A DNA stretch of 8,110 bases from an uncultured Clostridia bacterium (GTDB lineage: Bacteria > Bacillota > Clostridia > Lachnospirales > CAG-274). Below are positions 6,558 through 8,110 of the stretch, in pieces. A program made the position numbers and the translations under genes. The notes below the pieces were generated by a model. It saw only the letters and a list, made by a program, of their open reading frames with translations. It was not told the origin of the DNA and did no database searches. Location of the stretch: NCBI GenBank assembly GCA_946630405.1, contig CAMOYW010000027.1, forward strand, positions 1-8,110, given 5' to 3'. How positions within the stretch are numbered: position 1 is the stretch's first letter; every line of letters begins with the position of its first letter.

Positions 6558-8110
6558 GAAAAAACTGTTTGCTCCCGTTTTGGTATCGGCATTTATTTTA
6601 ATTTTAATATATTTGATAAAAGGAATATATCCTTTTGGCACAAGAGATGTAGGTTATTCGGATTTTTACCAAAGCTTTGTACCATTTTATTGCAGAATAT
6701 GGGATATACTTCACTGGAAAGAAAATATATTTTTCGATTGGCACGCAAGCGGAGGAGAACAATATATTACGATAAGTGCCATAATGAGTACTTTCAGCCC
6801 ATTAAATCTTTTTCTTCTTTTATTCAAAAGAGAAGATATACTGTGCGCTTTATCCTTATTTACAGCTTTAAAGCTCATACTTATGTCGCTCGGCTTTTCC
6901 TTCGCCGAACACAAACTATGCCCCGAACTTGACACAAAAACACACACTTTTTTCGGCGTGCTGTATGCCTTTTCGACCTTTGCACTGTATTACTACACAA
7001 ATCTTAACTGGCTTGATGTATGTATAATCGCCCCCGTAATATTAGTCTGTGCCAAAAATACTGTCGACAGCGGAAAAGTACCGGCTTACTCACTGCTTTT
7101 GGCACTTGCTTTTATTATAAATTATTACATTGCCGCTCTTTTGGCAGAATGGATCTTTTTGCTTGCAGGTGCCTATATTATATTTGTTACCCCCAAAGGT
7201 AAAAAAGGAACCGCAGTATTCAGAATAGGCATAGCAACCGTTTTTGCCATATGTATGGCTTTATTTGTATTGGTACCAGTATATACATTGCTAAGCTCAA
7301 CATCAAGACTTGAAAACAATGTAAGCTATCGATCGGCGCTGTACAGCTTTGCTTCATTTACGACAAAAACCACCGCCGTAATGCTTTGGCATGGTTTGGA
7401 ATTCCCTATAGCCGTTACCTTAACATACGTTTTAAAACGAAAATTTAAAATAAACCCTTTTATATACTGCACATTTATATTTTTGTTGATTTCAAGTATC
7501 TGCGAAGCCACAAACTGTATACTCAGTATGCTTTCATACAATCATTTCCCTTACAGATACGGCTTTATATATTCTGCAGTAATACTGCTGACGGGAGCAT
7601 ATTTATATAATAAAGCAAATGTCCCCGAAAGAAGATCGGTAAAAGCGAACGCACTCGGTTCAATTGTGGGAAGTATTTCAATTGTAATAACAATATTGAT
7701 TGCATTTGAAATCAACAAACAAGGAGCATATTATTATAAATACGGTTTTGTGTTATTGCTTATTATTATAAGTATTTTATTATATGTTATCCCTTTTAAT
7801 AAAATGCTTAAATATGGTTTCGGCATTGCCAATACCGTGATATTTTCATTTGCACTCATTGCCCCGGCATTAATAGTTCCGTCCGAAGGAATACCTGCGG
7901 GAAAATTCGGAATATACGACAAATACCTTAACGAAAACACAAATTTTGAAGAAATAAAAGATTTTGAACAAAAAACCATTGAAAGCTACAATACATATTA
8001 TTTACAAAACAAAACGGGTGACCCGCTTCACAAATTAAAAACCGTAGACGGAACATACGATGTAAACTACGCATTTCAGACAGGAGCATACACTTATTCG
8101 GGGTGGACTA
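6550..8110 (+). CDS. YfhO-family polytopic membrane protein, probable GT-C-type glycosyltransferase (C-terminus beyond the right edge)
   Basis: The frame is open from GTG 6550 to the window end: 520 codons of a family that usually has about 850. After a first helix (6-23) comes an outer loop with the family's marks: GIYPFG (25-30), an Asp in YSDFYQSFVPFY (36-47), then FFDWHASGGEQY and SPLNLFLLLF. Some 13 more hydrophobic segments follow, including the conserved HFPYRYGFIYS stretch around residue 330. After about residue 443 the chain turns hydrophilic (YDKYLNENTNFEE onward), the start of the large outer domain typical of YfhO. In B. subtilis and Listeria, YfhO-type proteins are tied to adding sugars from undecaprenyl phosphate to lipoteichoic acid outside the cell. 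That role here is inference; the acceptor is unknown. It overlaps the GT2 gene by 8 nt and has a GAGG site 7 nt before the GTG. No frameshift is seen. Confidence 0.87.
   Translation, partial: MNKKKLFAPVLVSAFILILIYLIKGIYPFGTRDVGYSDFYQSFVPFYCRIWDILHWKENIFFDWHASGGEQYITISAIMSTFSPLNLFLLLFKREDILCALSLFTALKLILMSLGFSFAEHKLCPELDTKTHTFFGVLYAFSTFALYYYTNLNWLDVCIIAPVILVCAKNTVDSGKVPAYSLLLALAFIINYYIAALLAEWIFLLAGAYIIFVTPKGKKGTAVFRIGIATVFAICMALFVLVPVYTLLSSTSRLENNVSYRSALYSFASFTTKTTAVMLWHGLEFPIAVTLTYVLKRKFKINPFIYCTFIFLLISSICEATNCILSMLSYNHFPYRYGFIYSAVILLTGAYLYNKANVPERRSVKANALGSIVGSISIVITILIAFEINKQGAYYYKYGFVLLLIIISILLYVIPFNKMLKYGFGIANTVIFSFALIAPALIVPSEGIPAGKFGIYDKYLNENTNFEEIKDFEQKTIESYNTYYLQNKTGDPLHKLKTVDGTYDVNYAFQTGAYTYSGWT

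Noticed and set aside
6690..7202. Short plus-strand frames (6690-6932, 7020-7202) within the YfhO gene
   Set aside because: They lie in another frame of a continuous membrane-protein gene with conserved motifs throughout.

Overview
This 8.1 kb window looks like chromosomal DNA from a low-GC, gut-type member of the Clostridia (Firmicutes). The pointers are the AT-rich intergenic DNA, consensus sigma-A-type promoters, GGAGG-type ribosome binding sites, a SpoVB/YtgP-type flippase, a Firmicutes-style TypA and class II aldolase, and a YfhO-family membrane protein. The assignment to Clostridia is inference from protein style and codon use, not from a marker-gene comparison.

Layout: the left two thirds (1-5564) is read on the minus strand. 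From its upstream end it runs: typA promoter (5536-5564), typA translational GTPase (3660-5492), a MurJ/SpoVB-type flippase 17 nt behind it (2011-3642), and a hairpin terminator (1972-2005). Next come a separate consensus promoter (1761-1789), the class II fructose-bisphosphate aldolase gene (777-1724) and its own terminator (727-754). Last is the first 238 codons of a GH105-type unsaturated rhamnogalacturonyl hydrolase (from 716, running off the left edge). The right third is read on the plus strand from a divergent promoter (5664-5692): a family 2 glycosyltransferase (5724-6557) and, overlapping it by 8 nt, a YfhO-family polytopic membrane protein (6550 to beyond 8110).

How the genes work together: typA and the flippase form a housekeeping transcription unit (ribosome function plus lipid-linked glycan export). 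fba is a single-gene glycolytic unit. The GH105 gene belongs to pectin side-chain (rhamnogalacturonan) breakdown and suits a plant-fibre habitat. The GT2/YfhO pair is translationally coupled and most likely modifies a cell-surface polymer. Its GT2 has no membrane helices, unlike the CsbB-type GT2 of known lipoteichoic acid glycosylation systems, so it may be a variant. The pair is also clearly more AT-rich than typA.

Most of the window is ordinary core-genome sequence. I found no tRNA, rRNA, CRISPR array, insertion sequence or riboswitch. No stretch over 300 bases lacks a gene; the longest gaps are 1725-2010 (286 nt) and 5493-5723 (231 nt), and both hold promoters or a terminator.
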